Below are positions 9,804 to 18,334 of a stretch of DNA of 64,000 nt, piece by piece. The translations under genes and the position numbers were made by a program. The stretch lies in the NCBI GenBank assembly GCA_900753305.1, contig CAADYR010000170.1:4537-68536 (forward strand), read 5' to 3'. The notes under the pieces were generated by a model. It searched no databases. It saw nothing but the letters and a program-made list of their open reading frames with translations, and had not been told where the DNA came from. Source of the DNA: Lachnospiraceae bacterium. GTDB taxonomy: Bacteria; Bacillota; Clostridia; Lachnospirales; Lachnospiraceae. Every line of letters starts with the position of its first letter. Position 1 is the stretch's first letter.

Positions 9804-10190
9804 TTATTTATTATCTGCCATTTCAATGCCAACAATTCTAATATTGACATCTGCAACTTCGAGTCCTGTCATTGTTTCAATTGCACTCTTTACCTTTTCC
9901 TGAACCTTATTGCAGGTAGCCGGGATATTATATCCATACTCCAGTGTAACAGCCAGATCAGCTGAAACTGTCTTGTCAAGGATATCTACCTTAACACCTT
10001 TGGTCAATTTCTTCATACCAACCTTGCCCATTAATTCATTGGTAATATTACCTGCCATAGCGCTTACACCATCAACTTCTGTTGCTGCAAGGCTTGCAAT
10101 CATAGCTACCACATCATTTGCAATTTTTACAGTACCGAACTCATCACCATTTTCCAATACTAATGTACCTTTTTCCATTTCTTTTTCCAT
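9804..10190 (-). CDS. Asp23/Gls24 family envelope stress-response protein
   Basis: Members of this family are abundant cytoplasmic proteins tied to the membrane or envelope in Firmicutes. The 128 residues contain the whole domain (GTVKIANDVVAMIASLAATEVDGVSAMAG... and a C-terminal VADVNIRIVGIEM). A strong AGGAGG lies upstream of the ATG. Its position immediately before nusB is conserved in many Clostridia, where the gene is sometimes called yqhY-like; YqhY has been linked to lipid metabolism in Bacillus. A specific role here is not deducible. Confidence 0.9.
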   Translation of the reverse strand: MEKEMEKGTLVLENGDEFGTVKIANDVVAMIASLAATEVDGVSAMAGNITNELMGKVGMKKLTKGVKVDILDKTVSADLAVTLEYGYNIPATCNKVQEKVKSAIETMTGLEVADVNIRIVGIEMADNK

Positions 10191-10258
10191 GAGTCACAAC
10201 CTCCTGTATTATACTTTATTTATCATTATACCCTTATTTATCATTTTTGCCTACTTAA

Positions 10259-11491
10259 TTATAGCCAAAAACTGATTGTTAATTGTGTAGGATTTACCGT
10301 ATATGCTATAGAACCGCCTTCACTTCCCAGGAATCTGAACACTTCCTGTTCCTCTATCAGCCTGTTCTGCACCTCAGAATAGACTTGTGCGTCACAGCAT
10401 TTCATTGTTATATAGGATGATCCATTCATAATAGCATTCTGAAAGATCATTTTGATCATATCTTCATTGTAACTGTTCAGATACAACCCTTCATGGACAT
10501 AATAATTATCCTCAACAGCAGTGCATTGCGGCACGGGCATATTATCATCCAGTTGATGTGTTTTAAAAAGTTCCTGTGTCGTTACAAGAAAATAATCATA
10601 ATTAATAGCAGGAATCGGCCCCGCTTGTCCTGTTCCATCATCCGCCTGACTGTAAGATGCATCTCCCCACGTTGGATCCAGATAATAGTAAGCATTATTT
10701 ACCCTGACAAGATTCCAGGCATGTCCTTCTCCGTTCGTGTAACCGGTTACCAGTACTGCCTGTATTCCTTTTTTTTGAAGTAAATACTGCATTGCCTTGG
10801 CATATCCCTGACATACAGACCGTCCCTGTAAAAAGACTGACTGTATATTCTGGTTATTTGCAGCATTACTGTCATATTCCGTGGATGTGATCAATGCATC
10901 ATACAGATACCTTACTATTGTATATTGATCTGTAATCTGCTCTAATGGAGCAGTCATATTATTCACTGCGTCATCTATCTGGCGGGCTGTCTGCTGCATC
11001 ATATCACGGGACATGGAATATGAACCTGTAAAAGTCAGTTCCGTAAGTACACCTGCTGTCGTATACTTTGTATACTGATAACCCTCCACATAAAACAATT
11101 CCGGATGATCAGCCAATACATACTGAAATACCCGGTTCAATTGTTCTGTATCCAGCGTAGATACTTTCGCATCCGTTTTCATATCCGCAAGCGCATGCCA
11201 GATTTCAAGATATAATCTTTGTTCCTCTTTATCAAGCGTATGATACGCATAATAAATATCCGATAATGTCTCTGATTCTGTTTCTACAGAACTCTCTGTA
11301 CTTTGCTGCGTTTCCTGTTCCTGTCCGGATTCCGTTTCCTGTACATGACTGTATTCATCCTGCGCCTGCTGCACATAATCATTCAGTTGATTTTGTATAT
11401 TCTGCTGAACATCTGCTTCAGAACAGCCTGCAAAATGAAAACAACAGAATAGTATTATAAAAATAACATTTGCTTTTTTAATTACGTCCAA
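10259..11491 (-). CDS. Transglutaminase-like lipoprotein
   Basis: A predicted surface lipoprotein of 410 residues. The N-terminal hydrophobic stretch ends in the lipobox HFAGC (Cys23). A Gln/Glu/Ser-rich linker follows (residues ~30-75). The transglutaminase-like fold carries a plausible Cys-His-Asp triad: C227 in GRSVCQGYAKAM, H257 in GEGHAWN, D272 in YYYLDPTWGD. Such domains can be proteases, peptide N-glycanase-like enzymes or cross-linking enzymes; substrate unknown. The start overlaps the end of prfC by 14 bp, so it may be read from the prfC transcript. Confidence 0.82.
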   Translation of the reverse strand: MDVIKKANVIFIILFCCFHFAGCSEADVQQNIQNQLNDYVQQAQDEYSHVQETESGQEQETQQSTESSVETESETLSDIYYAYHTLDKEEQRLYLEIWHALADMKTDAKVSTLDTEQLNRVFQYVLADHPELFYVEGYQYTKYTTAGVLTELTFTGSYSMSRDMMQQTARQIDDAVNNMTAPLEQITDQYTIVRYLYDALITSTEYDSNAANNQNIQSVFLQGRSVCQGYAKAMQYLLQKKGIQAVLVTGYTNGEGHAWNLVRVNNAYYYLDPTWGDASYSQADDGTGQAGPIPAINYDYFLVTTQELFKTHQLDDNMPVPQCTAVEDNYYVHEGLYLNSYNEDMIKMIFQNAIMNGSSYITMKCCDAQVYSEVQNRLIEEQEVFRFLGSEGGSIAYTVNPTQLTISFWL

Positions 11492-13091
11492 ATTCAGATA
11501 AGATCAGCCCCTTATTTCTGTCAACGGTCATTCCGATACTCCACTGATTTACAAACAGTAACAATGGATTACCCTTAAGATCCTGTATCTTCTTCATATC
11601 TGAAGTTCCTGTTAATTTATTCAGATCAATCTCTTCTTTGTTCTCTATCCAGCGGATATATTCATAAGGAAGTGGTTCCAGACGAATCTCTACATTGTAT
11701 TCATTTTCAAGTCTGTACTTCAGTACGTCAAATTGCAGGACGCCGACTACTCCGACTATGATTTCCTCCATACCTGTATTGAATTCCTGGAATATCTGAA
11801 TAGCACCTTCCTGTGCGATCTGATTGATTCCCTTTACAAACTGCTTACGCTTCATGGTATCCATCTGTCTGACACGGGCAAAATGTTCCGGTGCAAATGT
11901 AGGTATTCCTTCATAACATATGTTATCTTTTGGCATACATACTGTATCTCCGATTGAGAAAATACCCGGATCAAATACACCTATGATATCTCCTGCATAA
12001 GCCTCACTCAATATCTTACGTTCATCTGCCATGATCTGCTGCGGCTGGGAAAGTCTCATTACTTTACCGCCCTGTACATGCTTCACTTCTTCTCCGGCAT
12101 CAAATTTACCCGAACAGATACGCATAAATGCAATTCTGTCTCGATGTGCCTTATTCATATTCGCCTGGATTTTGAATACGAACGCTGAGAACTGGTTGTC
12201 CACAGGATCGATGGTCTTTCCCTGAGAAATTCTTGGAAGTGGAGTCGTAGCCATCTTCAGGAAATTCTGCAAAAATACTTCCACACCAAAATTTGTCAGA
12301 GCTGAACCAAAAAATACAGGAGTCAATTTACCACGTCTGACTTCATCCAAGTCAAACTCCGCACTCGCACCATCAAGAAGATCTATCTCATCCCTTAAAG
12401 TTGCAAGTGCTTCCTCTCCAATATTAGCCAAAAGAGCCGCTTCATCATCCATGGAGATCACTGTTGTTTCTCCTTCTTTTGTACCCTTTTCCGTATCAGA
12501 AAATGTCAGGACATGATTCTCATGTCTGTCATACACACCTTTAAAACGCTTACCTGAACCAATTGGCCAATTAACGGGACAAGTTGCGATTCCAAGTTCT
12601 TTTTCAATTTCATCCAACAATTCAAAGGTATCATTGGCATCTCTGTCCATCTTATTAATAAAGGTAAAAATAGGAATTCCTCTCATACCACAGACTTTAA
12701 ACAGCTTTCTGGTCTGTGCCTCAACACCTTTGGATGCATCAATTACCATAACAGCTGAATCGGCTGCCATCAAAGTTCTATAGGTATCTTCTGAGAAGTC
12801 CTGATGTCCTGGCGTATCCAGGATGTTAATGCAGTAACCATCATAGTTGAACTGTAATACAGAGGAAGTAACTGAGATACCTCTCTCCTTTTCAATCTCC
12901 ATCCAGTCTGACACTGCATGTCGCGCTGTTGCTTTACCTTTTACGCTGCCTGCAAGATTAATTGCTCCTCCGTATAATAAAAACTTCTCCGTTAAGGTTG
13001 TCTTACCTGCATCAGGATGCGAAATAATGGCAAAAGTTCTCCTCTTATTTATTTCCTCTGCAATATTACTCACTTGTATATCCTCCGTCAT
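11478..13091 (-). CDS. prfC: Peptide chain release factor 3
   Basis: RF3 is the GTPase that recycles RF1/RF2 from the ribosome. G motifs are intact: SHPDAGKTTLTEKF (G1), DTPGHQDFSEDTYR (G3) and NKMDRDA (G4). The C-terminal RF3 domains are complete. The frame is open to an ATG at 13148, but the family starts near residue 20 of that frame (MTEDIQVSNIAEEINKRR), so 13091 is my choice. Neither start has a strong ribosome-binding site, so a 19-residue N-terminal extension cannot be excluded. A promoter lies upstream at 13225-13253. Confidence 0.95.
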   Translation of the reverse strand: MTEDIQVSNIAEEINKRRTFAIISHPDAGKTTLTEKFLLYGGAINLAGSVKGKATARHAVSDWMEIEKERGISVTSSVLQFNYDGYCINILDTPGHQDFSEDTYRTLMAADSAVMVIDASKGVEAQTRKLFKVCGMRGIPIFTFINKMDRDANDTFELLDEIEKELGIATCPVNWPIGSGKRFKGVYDRHENHVLTFSDTEKGTKEGETTVISMDDEAALLANIGEEALATLRDEIDLLDGASAEFDLDEVRRGKLTPVFFGSALTNFGVEVFLQNFLKMATTPLPRISQGKTIDPVDNQFSAFVFKIQANMNKAHRDRIAFMRICSGKFDAGEEVKHVQGGKVMRLSQPQQIMADERKILSEAYAGDIIGVFDPGIFSIGDTVCMPKDNICYEGIPTFAPEHFARVRQMDTMKRKQFVKGINQIAQEGAIQIFQEFNTGMEEIIVGVVGVLQFDVLKYRLENEYNVEIRLEPLPYEYIRWIENKEEIDLNKLTGTSDMKKIQDLKGNPLLLFVNQWSIGMTVDRNKGLILSEFGRN

Positions 13092-13224
13092 TATGTGGTC
13101 AATTGTCTTAGCGTATATATAAGCCGGAAGATACAGATCCGATGGCATCTACTCTCTTTTTCCAAAGGATACCGCATCTTCCACGGGTCAATACGCTATT
13201 ATGACACTTTAGTATAGCACAAGT

Positions 13225-13253
13225 CGTATAAAAAGACACCAAATTTTTGTCAA
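13225..13253 (-). promoter_or_regulatory. Sigma-A-type promoter of prfC
   Basis: On the minus strand TTGACA (13248-13253) is followed by a 17-bp spacer and TATACG (13225-13230). A second possible extended -10, TGCTATACT, lies just downstream at 13211-13219. The 13149-13271 gap holds no other gene. Confidence 0.6.
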
Positions 13254-13271
13254 TTTAAAAATATTTTACTA

Positions 13272-14075
13272 TTAAGGATTTACTCCTGATACTGTAATGA
13301 TAATATTTTCCGGTGAAATATCCGTTTTTCTCTGCACGATATCCATGATCTGAGCTGTCTGAGCATCTGTAAGACTGACTGCATTGACCATAACATCAAC
13401 TGTTCCATCATTAATACTGACAACAGTTTCCGTATAACCTTTGGCTTCCAGAAGCATCTGAGCATCTGTTTCTTTCTGTGCTGTCTGTGTCATTGCCAGC
13501 ATACTGTCAACTGCATCCTGTTTTGCTGCCTCAGACAGATTTTCATTATTGATGATTTCCAGAAGGGTTGCTTTATTCTTTGCCATGGTCTGCTCTTTTA
13601 AAAGCCTTGCCCCATCCAACGTGGAAACTGCTGTAGTACTTGTAAATACTGCCTCTCCAGGAACCTCCGCTTCCGCACCTGCCGTATCGACATCATCTGC
13701 ACTTGCACTTAATACACCATGATCAACAGAAGTACTGTCTACAGCCAGAGAGTCATCACTGTTCCCCTCAATCTGCATATTTTCACTTAAATAATCTGCT
13801 GTATGTGATGCATCATCTGTGTCAAGGCTTGCAATATCCGTATAATCTCTGATCGTTCCATCTGTATCTTCCTGTAATGAGATCGCATACATATCTTCAT
13901 CTGAAATATCAGCCATTTCATAAGTTAATTTACTGTCATTTCCATCTGTAGAAAGGAAGTCTTCTTCTCCTATCCTGGCACCTGCAAAGTTCAAATAGCC
14001 TGCTACCGCTATCATAATTGCCAATGCTGTGATCATGACCTGATTCTTTTTAAATATTCTTTTCACCAAAACCAT
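13272..14075 (-). CDS. spoIIIAH: Stage III sporulation protein AH
   Basis: SpoIIIAH is a mother-cell membrane protein whose extracellular YscJ/FliF-like ring domain meets SpoIIQ across the septum to form the feeding channel. Start set at MVLVKRIFKKNQVMI (14075), which places the single membrane segment (ITALAIMIAVAGYLNFAG) right after a short basic tail as in the family; the frame is open 12 codons further. An acidic Asp/Ser/Thr-rich linker (residues ~35-135) precedes the ring domain (TMAKNKATLLEIINNENLSEAAKQ...), which ends TDISPENIIITVSG. Last gene of the spoIIIA operon. Confidence 0.93.
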   Translation of the reverse strand: MVLVKRIFKKNQVMITALAIMIAVAGYLNFAGARIGEEDFLSTDGNDSKLTYEMADISDEDMYAISLQEDTDGTIRDYTDIASLDTDDASHTADYLSENMQIEGNSDDSLAVDSTSVDHGVLSASADDVDTAGAEAEVPGEAVFTSTTAVSTLDGARLLKEQTMAKNKATLLEIINNENLSEAAKQDAVDSMLAMTQTAQKETDAQMLLEAKGYTETVVSINDGTVDVMVNAVSLTDAQTAQIMDIVQRKTDISPENIIITVSGVNP

Positions 14076-14153
14076 ATCCTTCCTATGATTTTTCTTTACT
14101 ACTCTTATCATATTCTACCTCTAGCCGTGTTAGTACCGATTGATTGTCCTTTT

Positions 14154-14753
14154 TTAGTTTTCATTCAAAATCATTACATCTACTTTATTTGCCTCCACAC
14201 CATACAGAGCCATTGCCATGCGTATAAGCTGTATTCTCACAGTCTCATTGGCGGCCCCCTGCGCTGCGATCACAATTCCTTCTATCCTGGGCATTTGTGT
14301 CTGCGATATAAAAGGCACCTGTTCTCCATAATCATTCGTTGTGTATACAGTTGTTTCTTCCTTTTTGTTTTCTGTTGAATTTTCCTGTCCACTGCTCTTG
14401 GACACCTCATAAACAGGGCTGTCCTTCTCCACCACATAGGTTTTGGACACATTCATGTAGATCAATACTTTTACCTTTCCCACACCTTCCACATGAGAAA
14501 GAAATTCCTCCAGTTTTCTCTCCAGATCTTTACAGTATTCCTGTTCACTTTCCTGTTCCTGCGTTCCCTGTGTTTCTTCCAAAGCAACTGTATTCTGTTG
14601 TTTTTTCTTATAATAACTATTGTTATTGTTTATTGGAAGTGTGATAACGTATAACAAAATACCACACAGAAACAGTATCAGCATGGCATCCCTGGATATC
14701 TTCTTATTGCCCTTTTTCAATTCCTCCAGATATTTCTTCACTCTCTCCCACAT
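14154..14753 (-). CDS. spoIIIAG: Stage III sporulation protein AG
   Basis: SpoIIIAG forms a large ring in the intermembrane space of the forespore channel. One membrane segment (AMLILFLCGILLYVITLP) lies after a basic N-terminus, followed by a Gln/Glu-rich linker and the ring-building domain (KVLIYMNVSKTYVVEKD...PRIEGIVIAAQGA). The start at MWERVKKYLEELKK (14753) fits the family better than the longest frame (14780); both begin inside spoIIIAF, overlapping it by 50-77 bp, so coupled translation is likely. Confidence 0.93.
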   Translation of the reverse strand: MWERVKKYLEELKKGNKKISRDAMLILFLCGILLYVITLPINNNNSYYKKKQQNTVALEETQGTQEQESEQEYCKDLERKLEEFLSHVEGVGKVKVLIYMNVSKTYVVEKDSPVYEVSKSSGQENSTENKKEETTVYTTNDYGEQVPFISQTQMPRIEGIVIAAQGAANETVRIQLIRMAMALYGVEANKVDVMILNEN

Positions 14754-15099
14754 TTCGGATATCCTTCTCCCTTCTGTCATACTCTTCCTGTGCTTTGTTC
14801 ATGATCTGTTTTTCCAGATTTTTACTATAGGACTCCAATTCCTGTTCATCTATGATCTGCTCTTTTCTCCATTCCCGTTGCCAGTCCTCACATATTTTAT
14901 CCACCTGTTGCCAGTCATTTGTTACTTTTCCTGTAAAGGATATCAAGATCTGACAGCAAATACACATTGTAAGCAAATAGGAAAAGAATTTCAGATACTT
15001 CTGATAACTGCTCCCTTCTGTAATCTGCAAAAGACATTGGAAACATATCACTACATAAACCAGATTTCTGACCTGCCCCGATATCTGCTCCATAGCCAT
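14704..15099 (-). CDS. spoIIIAF: Stage III sporulation protein AF
   Basis: A 131-residue component of the SpoIIIA-SpoIIQ complex. Two N-terminal membrane segments are visible (LVYVVICFQCLLQI and FFSYLLTMCICCQILISF), followed by a charged helical domain rich in Glu, Lys and Gln. Identification rests on the membrane pattern, length and position between AE and AG. The C-terminal part overlaps spoIIIAG in another frame. Confidence 0.9.
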   Translation of the reverse strand: MAMEQISGQVRNLVYVVICFQCLLQITEGSSYQKYLKFFSYLLTMCICCQILISFTGKVTNDWQQVDKICEDWQREWRKEQIIDEQELESYSKNLEKQIMNKAQEEYDRREKDIRNVGESEEISGGIEKGQ

Positions 15100-15108
15100 T
15101 CCTCCAGA

Positions 15109-16173
15109 TCATAGTGAAGTTGCCTGCGTAATTGCAGCAATTGCGACAAAAAATAATGCCGACACAGTAACTAACATTCTAAGCATCAAAAAACCGGCAT
15201 CAGACATATACTCAGCACATTTGACCATTCTTCGTCCACCGCCAATACTCCCAAGAGCAGTTCCCAGCCTGATCGTTCCTAATATCATAAAGGCTTTCAA
15301 CGCCGGCATCAGGATAATCAATACCATGATCATCAATATAACCACACCAAAGCTGTTTTTGACTGCCGATGCTGATGCAACAGTAACGCTTGTTATTGAT
15401 TCTGCAATATCTCCGATTCCTGGTATTGCCCCTGCCGTTTTCTGTGCAAATGTCATATTGGCTTTATCTATAACAGGTGTTATTATAGTCTGCAATATCC
15501 CACTGCCGCTTACCACAACTATCAACCCTTTCAATGTCCACATAATACCTTTTTTGATCAGGTCTAACACTCCCTTGAACCGTTCCTCCCCCATGAGACT
15601 TTCCATTGCCCCCAAAAGCATATATGCTTCTGCAGCCGGCATAATTCCAGCTATGACAATACCTTCTATCATACACAAAAAACTCAGCAGCAATTTATAA
15701 AATATCGTAGCAGAAAGTCCCGATCCTGCGGCAGCAATACAGATCATATATGCAGGTATCGCCAGTTTAAGAAAATCTGTCATCTGTTCTATTGCCCCTG
15801 TCACAATATCCATTACCTGTCTGATGGCAGTAATCAGGATCGTCAACTGACATAAAAGGAAGAAAAATTCTGTTGCTTTGGCTGCCTGAGTATTTTGAAA
15901 TGCACTTAAAAAGGAAGTTACAACTGCTGATAAAATAAATAACACAAGTAATGATAAAAACAACTTCTTCCAGTCAGATATATAATCACATACATAAGAC
16001 CGGATATATCTCCATATCAGCATAGGCTCCAGCACCCAGTTTCCCTGCAATACATCCTTGATCAAATCCATTGTATGAACAGATTTCCCCGGTAGAGAAT
16101 TTCTCAGGAATGAATCCAGTTGATCCAATTCAGGCAAAATATCCTGTACTTCCATCCCCCATTCCTGACTCAT
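15109..16173 (-). CDS. spoIIIAE: Stage III sporulation protein AE
   Basis: SpoIIIAE is the large polytopic membrane subunit of the forespore feeding channel. The 354 residues have a soluble N-terminal region (~1-70) and about seven hydrophobic segments. Gly-rich family segments such as GAIPGIGDIAESITSVTVASA and LGTALGSIGGGRRMV are present. Its start overlaps the spoIIIAD stop by 4 bp (ATGA type), implying coupled translation. Confidence 0.94.
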   Translation of the reverse strand: MSQEWGMEVQDILPELDQLDSFLRNSLPGKSVHTMDLIKDVLQGNWVLEPMLIWRYIRSYVCDYISDWKKLFLSLLVLFILSAVVTSFLSAFQNTQAAKATEFFFLLCQLTILITAIRQVMDIVTGAIEQMTDFLKLAIPAYMICIAAAGSGLSATIFYKLLLSFLCMIEGIVIAGIMPAAEAYMLLGAMESLMGEERFKGVLDLIKKGIMWTLKGLIVVVSGSGILQTIITPVIDKANMTFAQKTAGAIPGIGDIAESITSVTVASASAVKNSFGVVILMIMVLIILMPALKAFMILGTIRLGTALGSIGGGRRMVKCAEYMSDAGFLMLRMLVTVSALFFVAIAAITQATSL

Positions 16174-16550
16174 TTCATCATATCCTCCAACATCTCTATC
16201 ATCAGTTTCAATACCGGCAGACCCGATACCATAATCGTAATTTTTCCAAAAAGTTCAATATGATTACTCAAAGTACCATACCCTGCATCTTTGCAAAGAT
16301 TTGCTGCCAGCTCACATAAATATGTGATTCCTATCAGTTTCAACAACAGATTAACATACTGACTCTTATCTCCTAACAGCACATTCCAGTGTTGAATTTC
16401 TTCTATTACAATTTCCAATGCACCAATCACCCTCAATGCAAGAAGCAGACTGGTCAGTAAAATCACAAACAATGCATACTCCGGTTTGTCTTTCTTCAGA
16501 ACCAATGCCGCAAACAAACCTGCAGACGCCGTTACACATATCCATATCAT
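16170..16550 (-). CDS. spoIIIAD: Stage III sporulation protein AD
   Basis: A 126-residue small polytopic membrane subunit of the SpoIIIA complex. It has several hydrophobic segments (VTASAGLFAALVL, YALFVILLTSLLLALRVIGAL, LLKLIGITYLCELAANLCKDAG); the last matches the conserved C-terminal half of the AC/AD family. It lies 9 bp after spoIIIAC and shares a 4-bp overlap with spoIIIAE. Confidence 0.93.
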   Translation of the reverse strand: MIWICVTASAGLFAALVLKKDKPEYALFVILLTSLLLALRVIGALEIVIEEIQHWNVLLGDKSQYVNLLLKLIGITYLCELAANLCKDAGYGTLSNHIELFGKITIMVSGLPVLKLMIEMLEDMMK

Positions 16551-16559
16551 TCCATCACC

Positions 16560-16754
16560 TTATAAACTAAACAGTTTCTGTATCATTTGAAACAGGTCAT
16601 ATATATACGGTACGATCCATGATAAAACAAGTATCAGTCCTGCAAGACTGATCAGAAAAGCATGTTCCTCTCTACCGCTGTGTTTTAATACCTGTCCCAA
16701 TATTGTGATCAAAATTCCTACTGCCGCAATTTTAAATATTAAATTCACTTCCAT
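16560..16754 (-). CDS. spoIIIAC: Stage III sporulation protein AC
   Basis: A 64-residue protein made almost entirely of two membrane helices (IFKIAAVGILITILGQVL and AFLISLAGLILVLSWIVPYI). This fits SpoIIIAC in length and pattern. It lies between spoIIIAB (12 bp) and spoIIIAD (9 bp). Confidence 0.93.
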   Translation of the reverse strand: MEVNLIFKIAAVGILITILGQVLKHSGREEHAFLISLAGLILVLSWIVPYIYDLFQMIQKLFSL

Positions 16755-16766
16755 CTGTTCACCCTA

Positions 16767-17288
16767 TCACAGAAACAAAACAATGCAAAATACACCAGCC
16801 AGCAAACTCAGTGTCTGTATCAGTCTGCTTCTTTCTTCTTTTCTGCTTTTGATATCTTCTATTTCTTCTTCCAGTTCCTTACTGATCAGTGTCAGTGAAG
16901 CAATCTGCATATCATCTTCTTCGCAGCCTAAACACTCCCCTATTTTATACATATGTTCTATTGCTTTCTTCGGATATTTCCTTTTCTGCTGCATTTGAGA
17001 TACACTTTCCTGCCATATCGTGTGCAGTCCCCTTCCACATTCTGTCCCCATTTGTTCTGCAATGTCTGCGATCATTTTTCTGTATGGTTCCTGCAATTTA
17101 TCCCCTATATTGCTAAATATCTCTTCCATAGGGCGATGTAGGAATGATATTTCACGTATAATATATAATAACAGTTGCTTTTGTTCTGTATCATGGTATA
17201 ACATGCACTGCATTTCCTGACAAAGTGCATACCCAAATCCCTGTGCCCCACACAATACTAATATTGCTGCAATTGTTTTTTGCCACAT
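16767..17288 (-). CDS. spoIIIAB: Stage III sporulation protein AB
   Basis: SpoIIIAB resembles the GspF/PilC inner-membrane platform proteins and lies in the mother-cell membrane of the channel complex. It has an N-terminal membrane segment (WQKTIAAILVLCGAQGFGYAL), a cytoplasmic helical domain and a C-terminal hydrophobic anchor (LIQTLSLLAGVFCIVLFL). The start is taken at MWQK (17288), as in the family; the frame opens two codons earlier. It overlaps the 3' end of spoIIIAA by about 31 bp. Confidence 0.92.
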   Translation of the reverse strand: MWQKTIAAILVLCGAQGFGYALCQEMQCMLYHDTEQKQLLLYIIREISFLHRPMEEIFSNIGDKLQEPYRKMIADIAEQMGTECGRGLHTIWQESVSQMQQKRKYPKKAIEHMYKIGECLGCEEDDMQIASLTLISKELEEEIEDIKSRKEERSRLIQTLSLLAGVFCIVLFL

Positions 17289-18196
17289 ATACATCTGCCT
17301 CCCCCATCCCAGATTTGGACGTATCTGTCCCCTTTTTCATTTTTATGAAGTACTATGTACCTTTTAAACAGATGCTCTTTCATGACCATGGACAACTCTT
17401 CTTTCTCTGTAACATCCTCTATCGATGTCCCATGTGCTGTAGCCAATACTGCACATCCGCTGACCCCTGCATATAATACTGCCTGTGCATCCCCCTTACA
17501 GCCAATCTCATCCATTGCTACCACTCTGGGTGCAAACGTCCGTACCAGTACTTCTACTCCATTTCTCTTGTTCCCCCCTGTTATAACATCTGATCTCATT
17601 CCACAATTTAATGATGCACTCCCCCGATATGCGCCTGCAATTTCCCCCCGTTCATCGATGATTCCAACGTTCATCCCCAAATGTTCCCCATTACCATCTG
17701 CATACATTCTTATCATATCTCTTAATAATGTGGTCTTACCAATTGCAGGCGGAGATATGATCAATGTATTGCATGGCAGATCACGCTCATAAAGATATGG
17801 CATAATATCCTGTGCAATTCCGGTTATCTCATGTGCGATTCTGATATTCATATATCGTATGTACTTTACAATGTATCCCTGATTTTCCCGATAAATGATT
17901 TCCCCTGTGATTCCAACGCGATGTCCCCCTGTTAACGTCAGATAACCCCATTTTCTTTCTTCTTCATATGCATATACAGAATCATGGCATAAATGTCTGA
18001 ACACACTCTCCATATCCTTATCAGAATAAATAACATTACATGTGTTATCTTTCAGAAAATATTCCCCTTTTTGTGTCCGAATTATAACAGGACAATTTAC
18101 CCGCAGCCTGATCTCCTGTATCTCATTCCATTTGTTTTCCCATACATTCCACGGCTCACGCAGATTCTCCGGAAAGAAACTCAGAACTGTCATCAT
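17258..18196 (-). CDS. spoIIIAA: Stage III sporulation protein AA, ATPase
   Basis: SpoIIIAA is a secretion-type ATPase that energises the SpoIIIA channel during engulfment. The P-loop is PPAIGKTTLLRDMIR and the Walker B region VVAMDEIG. The frame is open to an ATG at 18214, but that codon sits inside the ribosome-binding site: GGAAGGAGG lies 6 bp before the ATGATG at 18196, and the sigma-E-type promoter upstream would start transcription at about 18213. The protein therefore most likely begins MMTVLSFFPENLREPW. First gene of the eight-gene operon. Confidence 0.94.
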   Translation of the reverse strand: MMTVLSFFPENLREPWNVWENKWNEIQEIRLRVNCPVIIRTQKGEYFLKDNTCNVIYSDKDMESVFRHLCHDSVYAYEEERKWGYLTLTGGHRVGITGEIIYRENQGYIVKYIRYMNIRIAHEITGIAQDIMPYLYERDLPCNTLIISPPAIGKTTLLRDMIRMYADGNGEHLGMNVGIIDERGEIAGAYRGSASLNCGMRSDVITGGNKRNGVEVLVRTFAPRVVAMDEIGCKGDAQAVLYAGVSGCAVLATAHGTSIEDVTEKEELSMVMKEHLFKRYIVLHKNEKGDRYVQIWDGGGRCICGKKQLQQY

Positions 18197-18219
18197 CAAC
18201 TTCCTCCTTCCCATATCTC

Positions 18220-18247
18220 AATATATGTGGACGAGTTCGTAATATAC
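18220..18247 (-). promoter_or_regulatory. Sigma-E-type promoter of the spoIIIA operon
   Basis: On the minus strand GTATATT (18241-18247), a 13-bp spacer and CATATATT (18220-18227) match the mother-cell sigma-E pattern (ATA-type -35, CATACANT-type -10). It lies 24 bp before the preferred spoIIIAA start. This agrees with the known sigma-E control of spoIIIA in spore-formers. Confidence 0.75.
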
Positions 18248-18258
18248 CTGCATACGCA

Positions 18259-18289
18259 AAAAGACACAGTAAATTTTACTGTGTCTTTT
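18259..18289 (-). terminator. Intrinsic terminator of pnp
   Basis: A 15-bp inverted repeat (AAAAGACACAGTAAA / TTTACTGTGTCTTTT, nearly no loop) ends in a short T-run on the minus strand. It separates pnp (stop at 18335) from the spoIIIA promoter 12 bp further on. Confidence 0.75.
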
Positions 18290-18334
18290 CATATATGGTT
18301 TGATATACTTTACATAGCTTCTGATAATTACAAA

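Noticed and set aside
15221..15700. 159-codon plus-strand frame opposite spoIIIAE
   Set aside because: Its hydrophobic pattern mirrors the membrane helices of spoIIIAE on the other strand; there is no start signal.
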